Source: Planoprotostelium fungivorum (Eukaryota; Evosea; Variosea; Cavosteliida; Cavosteliaceae). From it: a DNA stretch of 64,000 nucleotides. Shown here one piece after another: positions 28,101 through 39,690 of the stretch. The notes under the pieces are model-generated. The model did no database searches. It saw only the letters and a list, made by a program, of their open reading frames with translations, and was not told the origin of the DNA. A program made the translations under genes and the position numbers. The stretch covers positions 297,524 through 361,523 of the forward strand of contig MDYQ01000121.1 in NCBI GenBank assembly GCA_003024175.1. Direction: 5' to 3'. Position 1 is the stretch's first letter, and each line of letters starts with the position of its first letter.

Positions 28101-28762
28101 CGGCAACATCAAGATGTTCGAAATCAACGACGAGTCACCCTTCGTCCACTTTTTGACCGAACATCGCACGAGCATTCCTGCCTTAGGTCTGGCGCCTCTT
28201 CCAAAGACCATGTGTGACGTGAAGAACTGCGAGATCGCCACCTTCTTGAAGCTGTCGAACGACTACGTCGAGCAACTGCACTTCTCCGTGCCGAGAACGA
28301 AGGTGAGTGAGGGGGGTGGGGAGGGGGGAGTGACGGGTTGTAGATGGAGTTCTTCCAGGACGATATCTTCCCCCTGACGAGGAGGACGGATAAATCGGTC
28401 ATCTCGGCGGACGAGTGGTTCTCTGGGAAGAACAACCAGCCAGTCAAGATCGATCTCAAGCCCGCAGGTGATGTTTTATTTCATTTTATTTCCCTCCGCT
28501 GAGAACCACACAGGAATGCAACCTCTATCTGAGGCACCCAAGGAGCAGAAGGTGAAGAAGTACGACTTTGCTGAAGAGAGACACAAAGACGACAGCCAAT
28601 TCTCCAAGGAGAAGGTGTGTTGTTCGACATCAGAGCGCGACTGATGTCCATCAGCTGTTGGATCGCTTCTACAAGCAGACAGGAAACCATGGAGAGAAAG
28701 ATGACACCGTCTTGAAACAAGACCTCATGCAGGGAGCTGCTGATGACGAATGGGACGAATGA
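25126..28762 (+). CDS. coronin-7-like (tandem coronin, two beta-propellers)
   Basis: An actin and membrane-traffic regulator. ATG 25126 (MAFRNASKFRHTVGSITKR). First propeller: HVTDMSFSPFSDHLLATTSD, DTTVKLWEIP, VSNLLATGSGDKTVKIWDLE, GDLLATSSKDGKIRIIDPR, then the coronin C-terminal extension (LYPPSPSTEPAQ). A spacer follows, then a second full coronin unit (IVRYSKYRHIGVKGTKPEAC, NVAATSSSDFTVRLWDI, MITSCKDKKLRIWDPRSGKL, GVLYLSGKGDGNIKMFEI, FPLTRRT). The acidic C-terminus DDEWDE is like the Arp2/3-binding CA tail of CRN7. Two propellers in one chain separate it from the single-propeller coronins and match Dictyostelium corB/CRN7. About twelve introns. One of them (27786-27799) carries the 14-bp palindrome CTACAACGTTGTAG. 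Stop TGA 28760-28762. Confidence 0.93.
27786..27799. repeat. palindrome of the dispersed octamer (CTACAACGTTGTAG)
   Basis: Two inverted CTACAACG copies that overlap by 2 bp lie in an intron of the coronin-7 gene. It is the only perfect palindromic form seen in the window. Confidence 0.8.
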
Positions 28763-28895
28763 GTGTAGAAGTAGAGAAGGAAATAAAAGACATGATCACA
28801 TGACGACATGATGGAATATAAGAATAATTCGTCGTCGTTTATTTGGGAGATCAATAAATAGAGTCTAGAGTACACATGAGACCTCTTGAATTTTC

Positions 28896-29924
28896 TCATG
28901 CCCAGTTGTTGCACATGTAGAGCCACACGGGGAAGATGAAGAGCGTGTCTAGATAGCTGATCGTAAACAGCTTCTTCAGCATCTTGTTGCTGTTCTTGAA
29001 CAGAAACCAGTTCATGGCTGCTCCTCCCCACATCAGCCACAGGTTGCTCTCGTAGACAAAGCCCGCCTGGCTGTGTTGCAGACTGACCGAGAGAAGGTGG
29101 CCCACCCAGCTGCCCGTGGATAGAGCTTGGAACATGGAGGTGTAGACGAACCACTTCTCGTCCACTCTTGAGTAGTAAGCCAGGTAAGCATTCCACAGGC
29201 AGCCGGCTAGAACGATAGAAGAAGCGAAGCGGGTGGTGTCTGAGATGCCGAGCTGGCAAGCGGCAAAATGGACGATGGCGTGCATTGTGAGATGCACAAA
29301 GACGTCTGGAAAGGCGGTGGCTTTGATGTTGAGTCCAGCGACGGTGATGAAAGGCCAAAAGTGGTGGGCACACGAGTGGAAGATTCCCCAAAGGGCCAGC
29401 CATGCGAAATAATACTTCTGGCAGAGGAGAAGCATCAGGATCTGAGCGGAAGTCGTCACGTAGAGGAAGTTTCTTCTAGTTCTCAGCCTCCCAAATTGTG
29501 CGCAGAGCGTGATGGCGGTGGCGAGAAAGAGCATGTTCGATACGATGAGGTGAATGTGTGTCTCGTCTATAGCAGGCATCCTCTCCCACAGAGATTTCTC
29601 TTGCGAGGTCGTTCCATTATTGAAGATCAGTGTCTCCTGTGGCCCGTAGAAGGAATAGAAGAGTACCTCGTGGCTCATGTCTGGTGGTGGTTGGTTTGTG
29701 AAATTCACGCAGCATACTTCCTCCCCGGTGTCAGGGAGCAATTTCCGACGCTCCATAGGACACGCACTCCATGTTGGCACGAGAGCAGCCCTACCAGAAG
29801 TCTCTTCAGCGAAGCGGTGGTCGGGGTAGGTCTCATCACCCCTATCGTCTGACGTGCGTGGTGGGTTGCCTGGGAATGTGAGAGACACAAAACACAAGAC
29901 GTTAGGAAGAAAGATCATTTGCAT
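28896..29924 (-). CDS. orphan multi-pass membrane protein, intronless
   Basis: A 342-residue frame without introns, unusual here. ATG 29924 (MQMIFLPNVLCFVSLT), with a hydrophobic start that may be a signal anchor, then a luminal/extracellular loop with NFTNQ and NNGT glycosylation sites. Six to seven hydrophobic helices follow (HLIVSNMLFLATAITLC, LYVTTSAQILMLLLC, WLALWGIFHSCAHHFW, VHLTMHAIVHFAAC, IVLAGCLWNAYLAYY, NLWLMWGGAAMNWFLF, ISYLDTLFIFPVWLYM). Histidines sit in or next to helices (SCAHHFW, HAIVHF), a pattern seen in some membrane di-metal or heme proteins, but I cannot assign a family. Stop 28896-28898, convergent with coronin-7 (133 bp). A long antisense frame over it (28669-29403) is treated as a shadow. 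Confidence 0.7.
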   Translation of the reverse strand: MQMIFLPNVLCFVSLTFPGNPPRTSDDRGDETYPDHRFAEETSGRAALVPTWSACPMERRKLLPDTGEEVCCVNFTNQPPPDMSHEVLFYSFYGPQETLIFNNGTTSQEKSLWERMPAIDETHIHLIVSNMLFLATAITLCAQFGRLRTRRNFLYVTTSAQILMLLLCQKYYFAWLALWGIFHSCAHHFWPFITVAGLNIKATAFPDVFVHLTMHAIVHFAACQLGISDTTRFASSIVLAGCLWNAYLAYYSRVDEKWFVYTSMFQALSTGSWVGHLLSVSLQHSQAGFVYESNLWLMWGGAAMNWFLFKNSNKMLKKLFTISYLDTLFIFPVWLYMCNNWA

Positions 29925-30195
29925 CACGATGGTTCTGCTCGCCGCGCCGAGCTCAGAGATTTCAGAGGAAGACTCTGCAGGAGCTTCAGGAGGGAGTCCC
30001 CTCAGATTGCAAACGCAGTTCTGTTCTCACCACACGACGCCAGTAATGATACTGGACTACAACCAGGTTCGAATCAGAAACGATGGTTCAGAACCTGACG
30101 ATATCAAGAGCCAACACCTGTGCACCAACTCCTGCGGAATCTCACAGTCGATGTCATGTTCTCTTACAACATTGCGGTCTCGATTTTCAATCTCT

Positions 30196-30669
30196 TTATA
30201 AAGAAATAGAATTCCTTCTGTACATCTCTACCATAGCTGAAGCGACTGCCACCGCCAGACAAAAGATGGCGAACCAAGCCCACATCCGCTGCGCCCGTAC
30301 AAGTTCAGAGTCGGTATAGAGACTCGATGCCTCTCTAAAACTCGTTGCTTTCTGGATCACCGTCGATGATTGCGTTGCAGATGATGTCGTGGCCGACGGA
30401 TGAGAATCATCGGATGAAGTCTTGACGGTGGATGATGTAGACGATGCAGTTGGGGATAATGGTGGCTTCGATGAAGTGGACGTGGGTGGATTGGACCGGA
30501 TGAGAGCTGGTGAGCTCAGAGCTTTCTTCAAAGAAAAGGACGAGCGACTTTTGAGACGAGGTGTGGTGGGTGTTGACGGACTATTTGGCAGAGATGATGA
30601 TGATGATGTAGATCCGGGAGTGTGATCCTTCTTCTTGTGCTTCTTGAACAGGTGTAGTATATGTGGCAT
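30196..30669 (-). CDS. tail-anchored Ser/Thr/Pro-rich protein
   Basis: 157 residues, intronless. ATG 30669 (MPHILHLFKKHKKKDHTPG), with a basic start. Residues 20-100 are Ser/Thr/Pro-rich and disordered with basic spots (PRLKSRSSFSLKKALSSPAL). One hydrophobic helix at the extreme C-terminus (MWAWFAIFCLAVAVASAM) is followed by only EMYRRNSISL. No signal peptide. This is the topology of a tail-anchored protein inserted post-translationally into ER or mitochondrial membranes. No family recognised. The C-terminal -ISL could be a PDZ-type ligand, which is speculative. Confidence 0.65.
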   Translation of the reverse strand: MPHILHLFKKHKKKDHTPGSTSSSSSLPNSPSTPTTPRLKSRSSFSLKKALSSPALIRSNPPTSTSSKPPLSPTASSTSSTVKTSSDDSHPSATTSSATQSSTVIQKATSFREASSLYTDSELVRAQRMWAWFAIFCLAVAVASAMVEMYRRNSISL

Positions 30670-31365
30670 CTTTCTTCTTTACAAAATGGACGATGATCAG
30701 AAACGAGTTTACACGGCCCGACTACCGAGGTGCCGATGGTTCCGAAATCCGAAGGCCGAAGTCACGTGACCCCTCGGTCATACAGTGGTGGCTGTGAAAC
30801 ATTCACTCTTTCAGCTGGATCTCACCTGTAGGTGGAGTTTTTGACGGAGGATATGCATCATGACCAAAAGCTCTTGTCTTTGATTGTTAGAGTGGAGAAG
30901 ATGCGAGAAAATAGTGAACTGAATCGAGCCACCAACCGCTTCAATTGATCTTGTTGTTATTTATGAGTTGTCATTTTAGACGATCGATAGAATACGATAT
31001 CTGGAGATGCACTATTGTCCCTACCTTCTCAGCTCAACAAAACACCTGTCGAGAGGGTCGTAGTTTACGAGGGTCCCTTGCCACGCAGGTGCGCGTGATT
31101 GGTGGAAGGTGTGATCTCGATGCAGGGTCAGTGGGGGTATTGGATGGAGTCAAGAAAATCCAAGGAGATTCTGGCACAACAGAGCAGACCCGTTATTGCT
31201 CATTGGTGATTTTCCTCTTCGCTGGTCAATCGATCTAATGTTGAAATTTGAAAATTCCGAATTCAGAGGAAGAATGCGTATTACAACCGACTAACCTATC
31301 AACCGAATGTTCGCGATAGGAGGAGAATGGACACCCGACATTCGCATCTTGACAAACATATCAAC
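30670..31365. other. intergenic region between tail-anchored gene and receptor copy A
   Basis: About 700 bp without a supported gene. It holds a CACGTGAC site near 30764 between the divergent genes. No octamer CGTTGTAG occurs here. This is the left edge of the receptor array. Confidence 0.5.
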
Positions 31366-34300
31366 ATGAGAGAAGTCTACATCTCATCGATCTTCTTCCT
31401 CTCCGTGGTGATCTTGCCGACCGCAGCTCAGAGCGAAGGTCTCTCTACAGTGGAAAGTCTGAGAAATGTCTGGTTGACCGCCGGTGGGTCTTCTGATTAT
31501 TACAAAGGACAGAACGTGAGTACTCGTGACGAGAGTGTTCTGTCTGAGAGTCGAACGACAGCCCTGCAACACGACCGACTTCCTCGGTGTCACATGCACG
31601 AATGACATCGTCACGGATCTTTCACTGACTGGAAAGAGTCTGAACGGAACACTGTCGCCTTCCATCGGTAGCGTCGGCCCTTCATCTCTATCATCTGAAA
31701 GTATCGCAGGCAGTTTGACGAATCTGACGAGTCTGATCATCGCTTCGACTAAGCTGAATGGACAGATACCCTCTACCATCGGTCAGCTGAAAAGTTTGAC
31801 CTACCTCCACTTGTACGACAGCAATTTTAGCGGACCCCTTCCTTCTTCTTTGGGAAATCTATCTAATCTGCAAAACTTGGACCTCAGCTATAACTTTCAG
31901 TGAATCATCAAAGTGCAGAAGCGAAGAGAAGATGACAGAGCATAGGTTGAATGGGTCAATTGACGTCCTACAGGGCTGTACAAGCCTCACGAGCATCACC
32001 TTGGTGACTTCTATTCTCATCATCTTCTCATCTGATGAGCACAGGGCATCAACAGCTTCACAGGAGAGATACCACCCTTCATTTTCAACTCTTCCATCAC
32101 ATACGCGGTACTGGGCCACAATCAATTCACTTATCCTCCCAACGTCATCTTCTCTTCTCCTTCTAAACTGACTGCTCTTTATCTTGGAGGTGAGATGATG
32201 TTGTACATCATTTACTGAAGGAGATGAAGGTATGGGGACGTTGGGAGATCTACCTCCCTATCTCTATGGAAATCTGACAGCTGTAAGTGCCTTATCCATT
32301 GACGGTAATAATGTTGCTGCTCTGCAAGACGACTTTGCCTCTGCCTTTCCCAATGTTGTCGAGTTTAACTTGGGATTTAATCCTCTGACATCGATTCCGT
32401 CACTGGTCACGATGACCAGCTTAACCAGTATTATTCTATCCAACAGCTACAACCTACGAAACATCACCAGTGTGTTGGTCAATCTGCCACAGTCCATCAC
32501 ATCCCTCAACCTCGATAACACAAGTAAGTGAAGTAGAACAAACTACTTTCCATAACACCTTCATCAGATGTCGAGGGAACGCTAGATGGAATGTCATCTC
32601 TGTTACCCAATCTGGTCAATCTGGTCATGTACAACGTCTATCTGTCTGGCGATCTGAGTGGACTGACATCTCTGTTCAATCTCAAGACACTGTCCATGAG
32701 AAGTGCCTTCCAAGGCTCGACAGCAAACAGAACGCTTCCTGCATCTTTTGGCAGTCTGAGTCAGCTGACATCTGTGGATCTGAGCGTGAGACTGGATGAT
32801 GTGATGTCTGTGATGACTGAAGGATCAGCACAATAATCTGATCGGTGGGATACCCTCGAGTCTGTCACAACTGCATGATTTGAACACACTGGATCTCAGG
32901 TGATCTATTCAGCTTGTCAAATAGTTAACGAAAACAGCTACAACTATCTCAATGGATCGGTACCATCTTTCATTAACGCCTCAACCTTCCCTTCCGTCAC
33001 ATCGATCGATTTATCGAGTAATCAGTTGATTCAGATCGATGCAAATGCTCTCAGTGGCATTCAATCCACATGCTCTGTTACCAACAATCCGCTGTCATGC
33101 TTCACTGCCCAGCCTCTGAATTCAACTTGCTTGATAGCGGTCAATGCAACATGTCCATTACAGTTGCTATACAGTGAAGACACATTGATCTCTTCCAGCG
33201 ATGCACAAGTGAGAAGATAAGAAGGAGAAGACGACTGAATGCGAATGCAGGGCATACTGAACAAGTCCACGTGGTCAGACCAAGTGAGTCTCATGTGTCA
33301 CGTCTTGTTGTAATACTCATGTATGATAGACAATAGTGATTGCAGCTGTGATGACTGCTCTGTTACGCACGACTAAGACGTTCACCTATACGTTTAACAC
33401 TACATCAATCAGCCTGCAGACGTACAATCTGAGTGTCATCGGCTCAGCAGTGATAGAGAACAAGATAGAGGGTCAGAACAGCTCTGTCAGTCTTCCAGCG
33501 TCAACAGTGGCAGAGTATAACGAAGGTGAGAGAACATGGAAAGAACAGAAAGAAGTAGAGACTGAGAGAGACAGTGTCTGTGGCACTCTCTTCTGTAGAT
33601 GCGATATCTCTTCTGTCTCTCTACAACCAGTCGATGTGAGTGTCTAGTTGTACAAGTCGTGAAAGGTGAGTGACGAAGGGACAGAAGAGGCAGAGTGATA
33701 GGAGTGCAAGTGTATGACGAGAGAGGAAGAGAGGTAGAGATAGTAGGAATGACAGAGAAGATCAACATCACTATAGGCTACATCGATGACATTCCTTCTG
33801 ATCAAGGTGAGTCGAATCACGATGTATGGTGAACAAGAAAATGAATCAAGGATAGCGGCAGTGTGTCAGTGGTGGAATGAGACACAGAAAGGATGGTCAC
33901 GTGACGGTTGTGATCTCTATATAGACGAAGCACGTTTGGCAGTGTGTCAGTGCAATCACCTCACAAATTTCTCTGTCGCGGTGGGGCCTTCCAGCGCTAC
34001 ACCCGTGAATGAAGGGGCCATACCTGCAGACGGAGGAATGTCGACAACGACTCTGATCATCATCATCTGCTGTGCTGCGGGTGGATCAATCCTCATTCTG
34101 TCCATCATCGCTATCCTCCTTATCAGGCGAAGCAGAACGGTGAGAGTTATTATGAGATGCGTCTGAACAAAAAGCAGACGAAAGGCGAAACGATGATCAG
34201 CATGACTGGCGGCGAAGAGATGAAAGGAAGAGTGACGATGGAAAGAAAGGAAAGAGAAGAAGAAGGCATAGAGACATGGAAGGCAGAGTGTGACGGCGTG

Positions 34301-35329
34301 ACTGCAGTCTGTGTGATGAAGGCAGTCAACGCAAGGGGCAAGGCAGAGCTGACGAGAGAGGCTGTCATGTTGCAGGTGAGAGAGAAGAGAAAGAAAGACC
34401 GGAGAGCGTCGAGAGCTGAGAGAGAAACAGAGACAGCATCATCCGAATATAGTGATGTATCTGGGTAAAGACAGTGCAGGTGTGATAACATGACGAGAGG
34501 AAATTGAAAGAAGCTAAAAGAGAGGACAGAAGGGTACATCGTGACAGAGTGGATGAACGCAGGAAGACTACAGGAATATGTGAAAAAGGAGGAGCTGGAT
34601 CTGAGCAGACTACTCAAGATGTGAGCGAAATTGAAGAGAGAAGAGCTGAACGGTATGCAGAGGAGAAGATGTGGCAAAGGGAATGACGTACATCCATGAA
34701 CAAGGTCTCGTACACACTCATCTCACAGCCAAGAGCGTGAGTCACCTTCACAATGACCACGAATGATGATGCTGAAGATCACCTGCAGGTGTTCTTGAGT
34801 GTGCTCGATGGAGAAGTGACAGCCAAGATAGCCAACATGCGTCACGCTGTCACAGAAGGTGACAGAGCAGAGCAGCGACAGATGGGACCGCACACAGTGA
34901 GTGACAGCAGAGACGAGAAGAGAGCTGACAGAGAGCGAGGCGCCAGAGGTAGGCAGAGAAGGAGTGTACAAGAAAGCATCAGATGTGTACAGCTATGGAC
35001 TGCTTTTGTGGTCGATGGTCGAACAAGAAGACATATCTGAGCAGGTGATGTCTTTCTCACACGCAGAATGTGCTGAACGCACTTAGACAGGAAAATGTCT
35101 TGCAACGAGAGAGTCCTCAGCCATAATGACGAAAAGCTGGGACACAGGAATGAAAGCTCTCGTTCTCAGCTGTGCCCAAACAGAAGATAGACCCAAATTC
35201 CTCGACATCGCAAAGAAGTTGAGGATACGAAGACAAGCTGCCTCTGCAGACGTGAAGAGCAAGGGGGTCGACAGGGCAGGGAAGCTCCACAGAGAAGACA
35301 CAAGTGGCGAATCATACGCACACCTCTAG
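31366..35329 (+). CDS. receptor copy A: LRR-GPS-TM-pseudokinase
   Basis: ATG 31366; signal peptide (IFFLSVVILPTAAQ). A conserved block ESLRNVWLTAGGS...YYKGQN precedes intron 1, then CNTTDFLGVTC (LRR N-cap) and plant-like LRRs (LNGTLSPSIG, NLTSLIIASTKLNGQIPSTI), mostly one or two repeats per exon to about 33.2 kb. A GAIN-like region (YNLSVIGSAVIENKIEG) leads to a four-Cys GPS motif at about 33860-33980 (VCQWWNET, DGCDLY, AVCQCNHLTNF). The membrane helix is at 34035-34125. Kinase-like domain: VCVMKAV keeps Lys and TREAVML keeps Glu, but HRD reads HTH (near 34710) and DFG is replaced in KIANMRHAV (34825). APE and SDVYSYGLLLW remain, as does the C-lobe end SCAQTEDRPKFLDIAKK. Stop 35327-35329. It is the most diverged copy. 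Confidence 0.75.
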
Positions 35330-35453
35330 TGCACCATAAAATTTGCCACATTCAACCTGTCTTACATCAGAGATCCTCCTTCGATGATTGAGTGGTAACA
35401 ATTCATGTGAGGGACCTGCAACCTGTTCTAGGCCGGAATAATCCGAAGTTGAT

Positions 35454-38400
35454 TTATCTTTTGGTTTTGACAACGAGGGCTGACGCCATTCGCCTTGTCA
35501 GCTGGCTCAAGCTCGCTCTATCTTCCTTCTTCTCTCGCACACTGTCTCCGATCAATCCTGCCACTTTCTCGTCTGTCATGCCCTCTGTCGTGTATGTCTC
35601 TCTCTTCTGACTCTTGTACACGTCCATTCTTCTGTTTGCCATAGCCCACAGCAACACATCCACACTCCACACATGTCCGCTCTCTGTCCATCTGCCTTCT
35701 CTCTCTACCTCTGGCGCCTGCCTCTTTTCACTCTCTCTTTCTCGTCATCACTTCTCTTCTCTCACTATGCATGTCTGCCTCTCTCCTTCTCTCACTTGTG
35801 TGCCCTCATCCACTGTACAGCTGAAAGAACAGAGCTTGGCTGTCAAAATTCCTCTGCCTGAGATCACTATCTGTGTCTCTCTTCAGCTTTCTTCATCATA
35901 CAATCACAACACAAAGATGACATACCTTGGATGGGATGACAGCTGTGTGAACTCTGCCCATGGACCCTATGTATGACAGTCCTTTGCTCACATCACTCGC
36001 TCTGTCTCTCTGTCAGATCTCGTCTCCATTTCATTTTCGTTCGTCTGCATTCGTTCATGTCACTTACATCGTCAGCATGCTATTTACACTCATCTGTTGT
36101 CTACTCGCGTACTCTGCCAGACTTCCTTGGTTCATCCATTCCATCACTACATACATCTCTGTCTCTCGTCACTCTCTCTTCCTTCTACTGTCTGTCTCAC
36201 CTTCTACATTGTAACCGAGATGCTGCACTACATTTGGATGATGTAACGACTGCCATCAACTCAGCATTTCTCCTTTCGGTATGAATAGTATACAACGATA
36301 TGTTATCCATGTAGCTACGTTCACCTTCATCAACTGACATTCTTCTCCGAATCTCTTCGCTTCCATCCTCTTCATCTTCTTCACTGCCACTGCTGTCGTT
36401 CCTCTATACGTTCCCTTCCACACTTCACTCTCTTCGCTCTCTGCTATCTTCTCTTCGTGCTTTATGGCGGTATCTATTACTGTACTCATTCGAATGTCTG
36501 CTGTCGCTCTGTACTGTTCCCTCTCAGTCTCTTCTCTTTCTTCTCTTCTCACCTTCTGACGGCCAAAGCGTTTGTAGATGAGAACAGCAGCCACAGAGAT
36601 GAGAATCAGTGCACCTGCAACACACAACACTGCGACGATGATCGCTGTCCTCGTGTTTGATGTTGGGGCCGATGTGGTGACAGAAGAAATATTTCTTTCA
36701 ACTGCGATGGAGAAGTTTGTGAGATGATTGCACTGACACACTGCCAGACGTGCCTCATCGATGTGTAGATCACAGCCGTCACGTGACCATACTCTCGGTG
36801 TCTCATTCCACCACTGGCACACTGCCGCTGCTTTCTCTCAGTCTCTGCTCTTCATCACAGATATCAGTGTTTCCGCTCACTCTGATTGGATGGAATGTCA
36901 TCGATGTATCCCATAGTGATGTTGATCTTCTCTGTCACTCCTCCTATCTCTACCTCTCTTCCATTGCCATCGTACACTTGCACTCCTATCACTCTGCCTC
37001 TTCTGTCTCTTTGTCACTCACCTTTCATAACATGCAAGCGAAAATATTCTCACATCGACTGGTTGTAAAAGGACAGAAGAGATGTCGAGTCTACAGATGA
37101 GAGTGCCACAGACACTATCTCTCTCAGTCTCTACTTCTTTCTGTTCCTTCCATGTTCTCTCACCTTCGTTATACTCTGCCACTGTTGACGCTGGAAGACT
37201 GACAGAGCTGTTCTGACCCTCTATCTTGTTCTCTATCATTACTGATCCAATCACACTCAGATTGTACGTCTGCAGGCTGATAGACGCAGTGTTGGATGTA
37301 TAGTTGAATGTCTTTGTGGTGCGCAACAAAGCAGTCAGCACAGCTGCGATCAATACGGTCTGCATTGTATTTAAGGATTGTATCGAGATGTCGACATATT
37401 TTGCTCACTTGATCGGATGAGGTGGCATTCGTCAGTATATTCTGCATTTGCGTTCAGTCGTCTTCATTTGCTTGTATCTTCTCACCTGTGCATCACTGGG
37501 AAGAATCAAAGTCTCTTGAGTCCAACGTACATGTAGCAGGGGCGGGCATTACGCAGGATGAATTGAGAGGCTTGACACTGACGCATGAGAATGGATTGTT
37601 GATAACAGAGCACTTGGATGGGTTTGTGAAGCCGCTGAGAGCATTCTTGTCGATCAGAGTGAACTGATTGTTAGACAGATCGATCGATCTCAGAGAAGGA
37701 AAGATACTGGCGTTCATGAAGGATGGCACAGATCCGTTGAGATAGTTGTTGCTGTTGTCGTTCGCCATTGAATCACATCGATGAATCACCTGAGGGTCAA
37801 TGTGTTGAGATTACGTAGTTGTGACAGGCTGGAAGGTATTCCACCGATCAAATTGTTGCGCTGACCCTTCAGTCAACACAGACATCACATCATCCAGTCT
37901 CACGCTCAGATCCACAGTCTTCAGCTGACTCAGACTGCCAAAAGATGCAGGAAGCGTTCTGTTTGCTGCCGAGCCTTGGAAGGCCTTGCTCATAGACAGC
38001 GTCATCAGGTTGTACAGAGATGTCAGTCCACTCAGATCGCCAGACAGGCGGACGTTGTTCATGTTCAAAGCGGTCAAATTGGGTAAAAGAGATGACATTG
38101 CATCCAGAGTTCCCTCGACATCTGACAGCGTTACAGAGAACTATTTTTGTTCCACGTCACTCACTTGTGCCATCGAGCCTCAGGTACGTGATGGACCGCG
38201 GCAGATTGACCATCAAATTTGTGAGATTTCGTAGATTGACATTGTTGTACAGCTCGACTCTGTTCAAGTTCTTCATCGAGACCAGGGACGGAATGGATGT
38301 CAGACCGTTGTTATTTCCCAAATCGATTTGAGTGATACTGGGAAAGGCAGAGGCGAAGTTGTCTTGCAGACGCTGGATGTTATTATTGCTGATCAATAAT

Positions 38401-39690
38401 GTTTGTACAGCCGTCAGATTTCCGTAAAGATAGGAAGGTAGATCTCCCGAAACTCTTAGACCTGATCTCCTTCAGTGAATGATGTTCGAGGCGAGTCTCA
38501 CCCGCAAATTGAATCGAAGTCAATTTAGAAGGAGAAGAGAAGATGACGTTGGGAGGATAAGCCAATCGATTGTCGGCCAGCACTGCTACTGTGATGGAAG
38601 AGTTGAACACAAAGGGTGGTATCTCTCCTGTGAAGTTGTTGAAGTTCTGTTGTGCACGTCAGATGAGGAATTAGACGAAAATGAGATTGAAATGTTACCA
38701 CGGCGATGCTCGTGAGGTTTGTACAGCCCTGTAGGACGTCAATCGACCCGCTCAGCCTGTACTCTGTCATCTTCTCTTCGCTTCTGCGCTTTATGGCTCA
38801 CCTCAAATTGTTGCTGACGTTCAAAGTTCTCAAATTGTACAGGTTTCCCATAGAAGAAGGAAGGGGTCCGCTAAACATGCTGTGAGACAACTGGAGATAG
38901 ATCAGACTCTGCAGCTGACCGATGGCAGGAGGTATCTGTCCGTTCATTTGAGTCGAAGAGATGTTCAGACTGTTCAGATTCGTCAGTTGACCTATCAATC
39001 TCAGCTGACGAAGGGGATGGATGTTACCGATGGAAGACGACAGTATTCCGTTCAGACTCTTCCCAGTCAGTGAAAGACTTGTGACGATGCCCTTCGTGCA
39101 TGTGACACCGAGGAAGTCGGTCGTGTTGCAGGGCTGTCGTTCGACTCTCAGACAGAACATTCATGATCAGGAATGGGTATTTGAGTGAGTGAGTGACCCC
39201 CCTGTTAAGTGAATATTTGAGTATCCCGAGGATAGGATACTCAAATACTCATGACAGTAGTCATTGCACGTGCGATGAGACGGCGTCCCACCTGAGAGAG
39301 GCAGGTACATCCGAGCAGGAGTCCAACAACAAGAGGAAGGATATTGTATCAATGAAGGTGGATCGTGCGTGATCGTCTTCGTCACACGATGTGATTGGTG
39401 ATGTGATGTGACATGTGTTGCCGTCATATGATGAATGAACGTAACGCATCATATCTAGAATGAGTATTGTTGAGTGAGTATCATCCTAAATGAGTGAGTA
39501 TTCGATGGAATGCGATACTCAAATACCCATTCCTGTTCATGATACAAGTACTCACGTTCTGTCCTCTGTAATAGCTAGTAGACCCACCGGCGGTCAACCA
39601 GACATCTCTCAGACTATCCGCTACAGCCTGAGCTGAGGTAGGACTGAGCACCAAGGTGAGGAAGAAGATCAGTAGCAGGCAGACTCTCAT
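35454..39690 (-). CDS. receptor copy B: LRR-GPS-TM-pseudokinase, with a MITE in intron 1
   Basis: ATG 39690; signal peptide (RVCLLLIFFLTLVLSPTSAQ), then DSLRDVWLTAGGSTSYYRGQ and intron 1, which is 46 nt in sister copies but here carries a 368-bp insertion. LRR exons run to about 37.5 kb, the GAIN-like region to 36.9 kb, the GPS motif lies at 36700-36820 (MCQWWNETPRVWSRDGC, AVCQCNHLTNFSIAV), and the TM helix at 36570-36650. Pseudokinase: AVAVKKM keeps Lys and ECQLMK keeps Glu. The Gly loop is IAESEESEVWKG (no glycines before V), HRD reads HTA (GRVHTAVIPSK, about 35960), and DFG reads SFS (AKLCSFSC, about 35830). The C-lobe ends SLSQLTRRMASALVV, stop 35454-35456. The kinase is clearly closer to C-E than to A. 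Tail to tail with copy A. Confidence 0.75.
39168..39535. mobile_element. hAT-like MITE in intron 1 of receptor copy B
   Basis: Terminal inverted repeats of 19 bp are perfect: CAGGAATGGGTATTTGAGT at 39168-39186 and its reverse complement at 39517-39535. They are flanked by an 8-bp direct repeat TTCATGAT (39160-39167 and 39536-39543). The homologous intron of copy C lacks the insert and has a single copy of the target. An 8-bp duplication and CAG... termini are typical of hAT elements. At 368 bp with no reading frame it is non-autonomous. Subterminal GAGTGAGT repeats and an internal hairpin (about 39211-39260) are also present. It lies within the intron, so splicing may continue. Confidence 0.88.

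Noticed and set aside
28669-29403. 244-codon antisense frame over the multi-pass membrane gene
   Set aside because: The opposite strand encodes a far better protein (clear helices, glycosylation sites). The antisense frame has skewed His/Arg content typical of a shadow.
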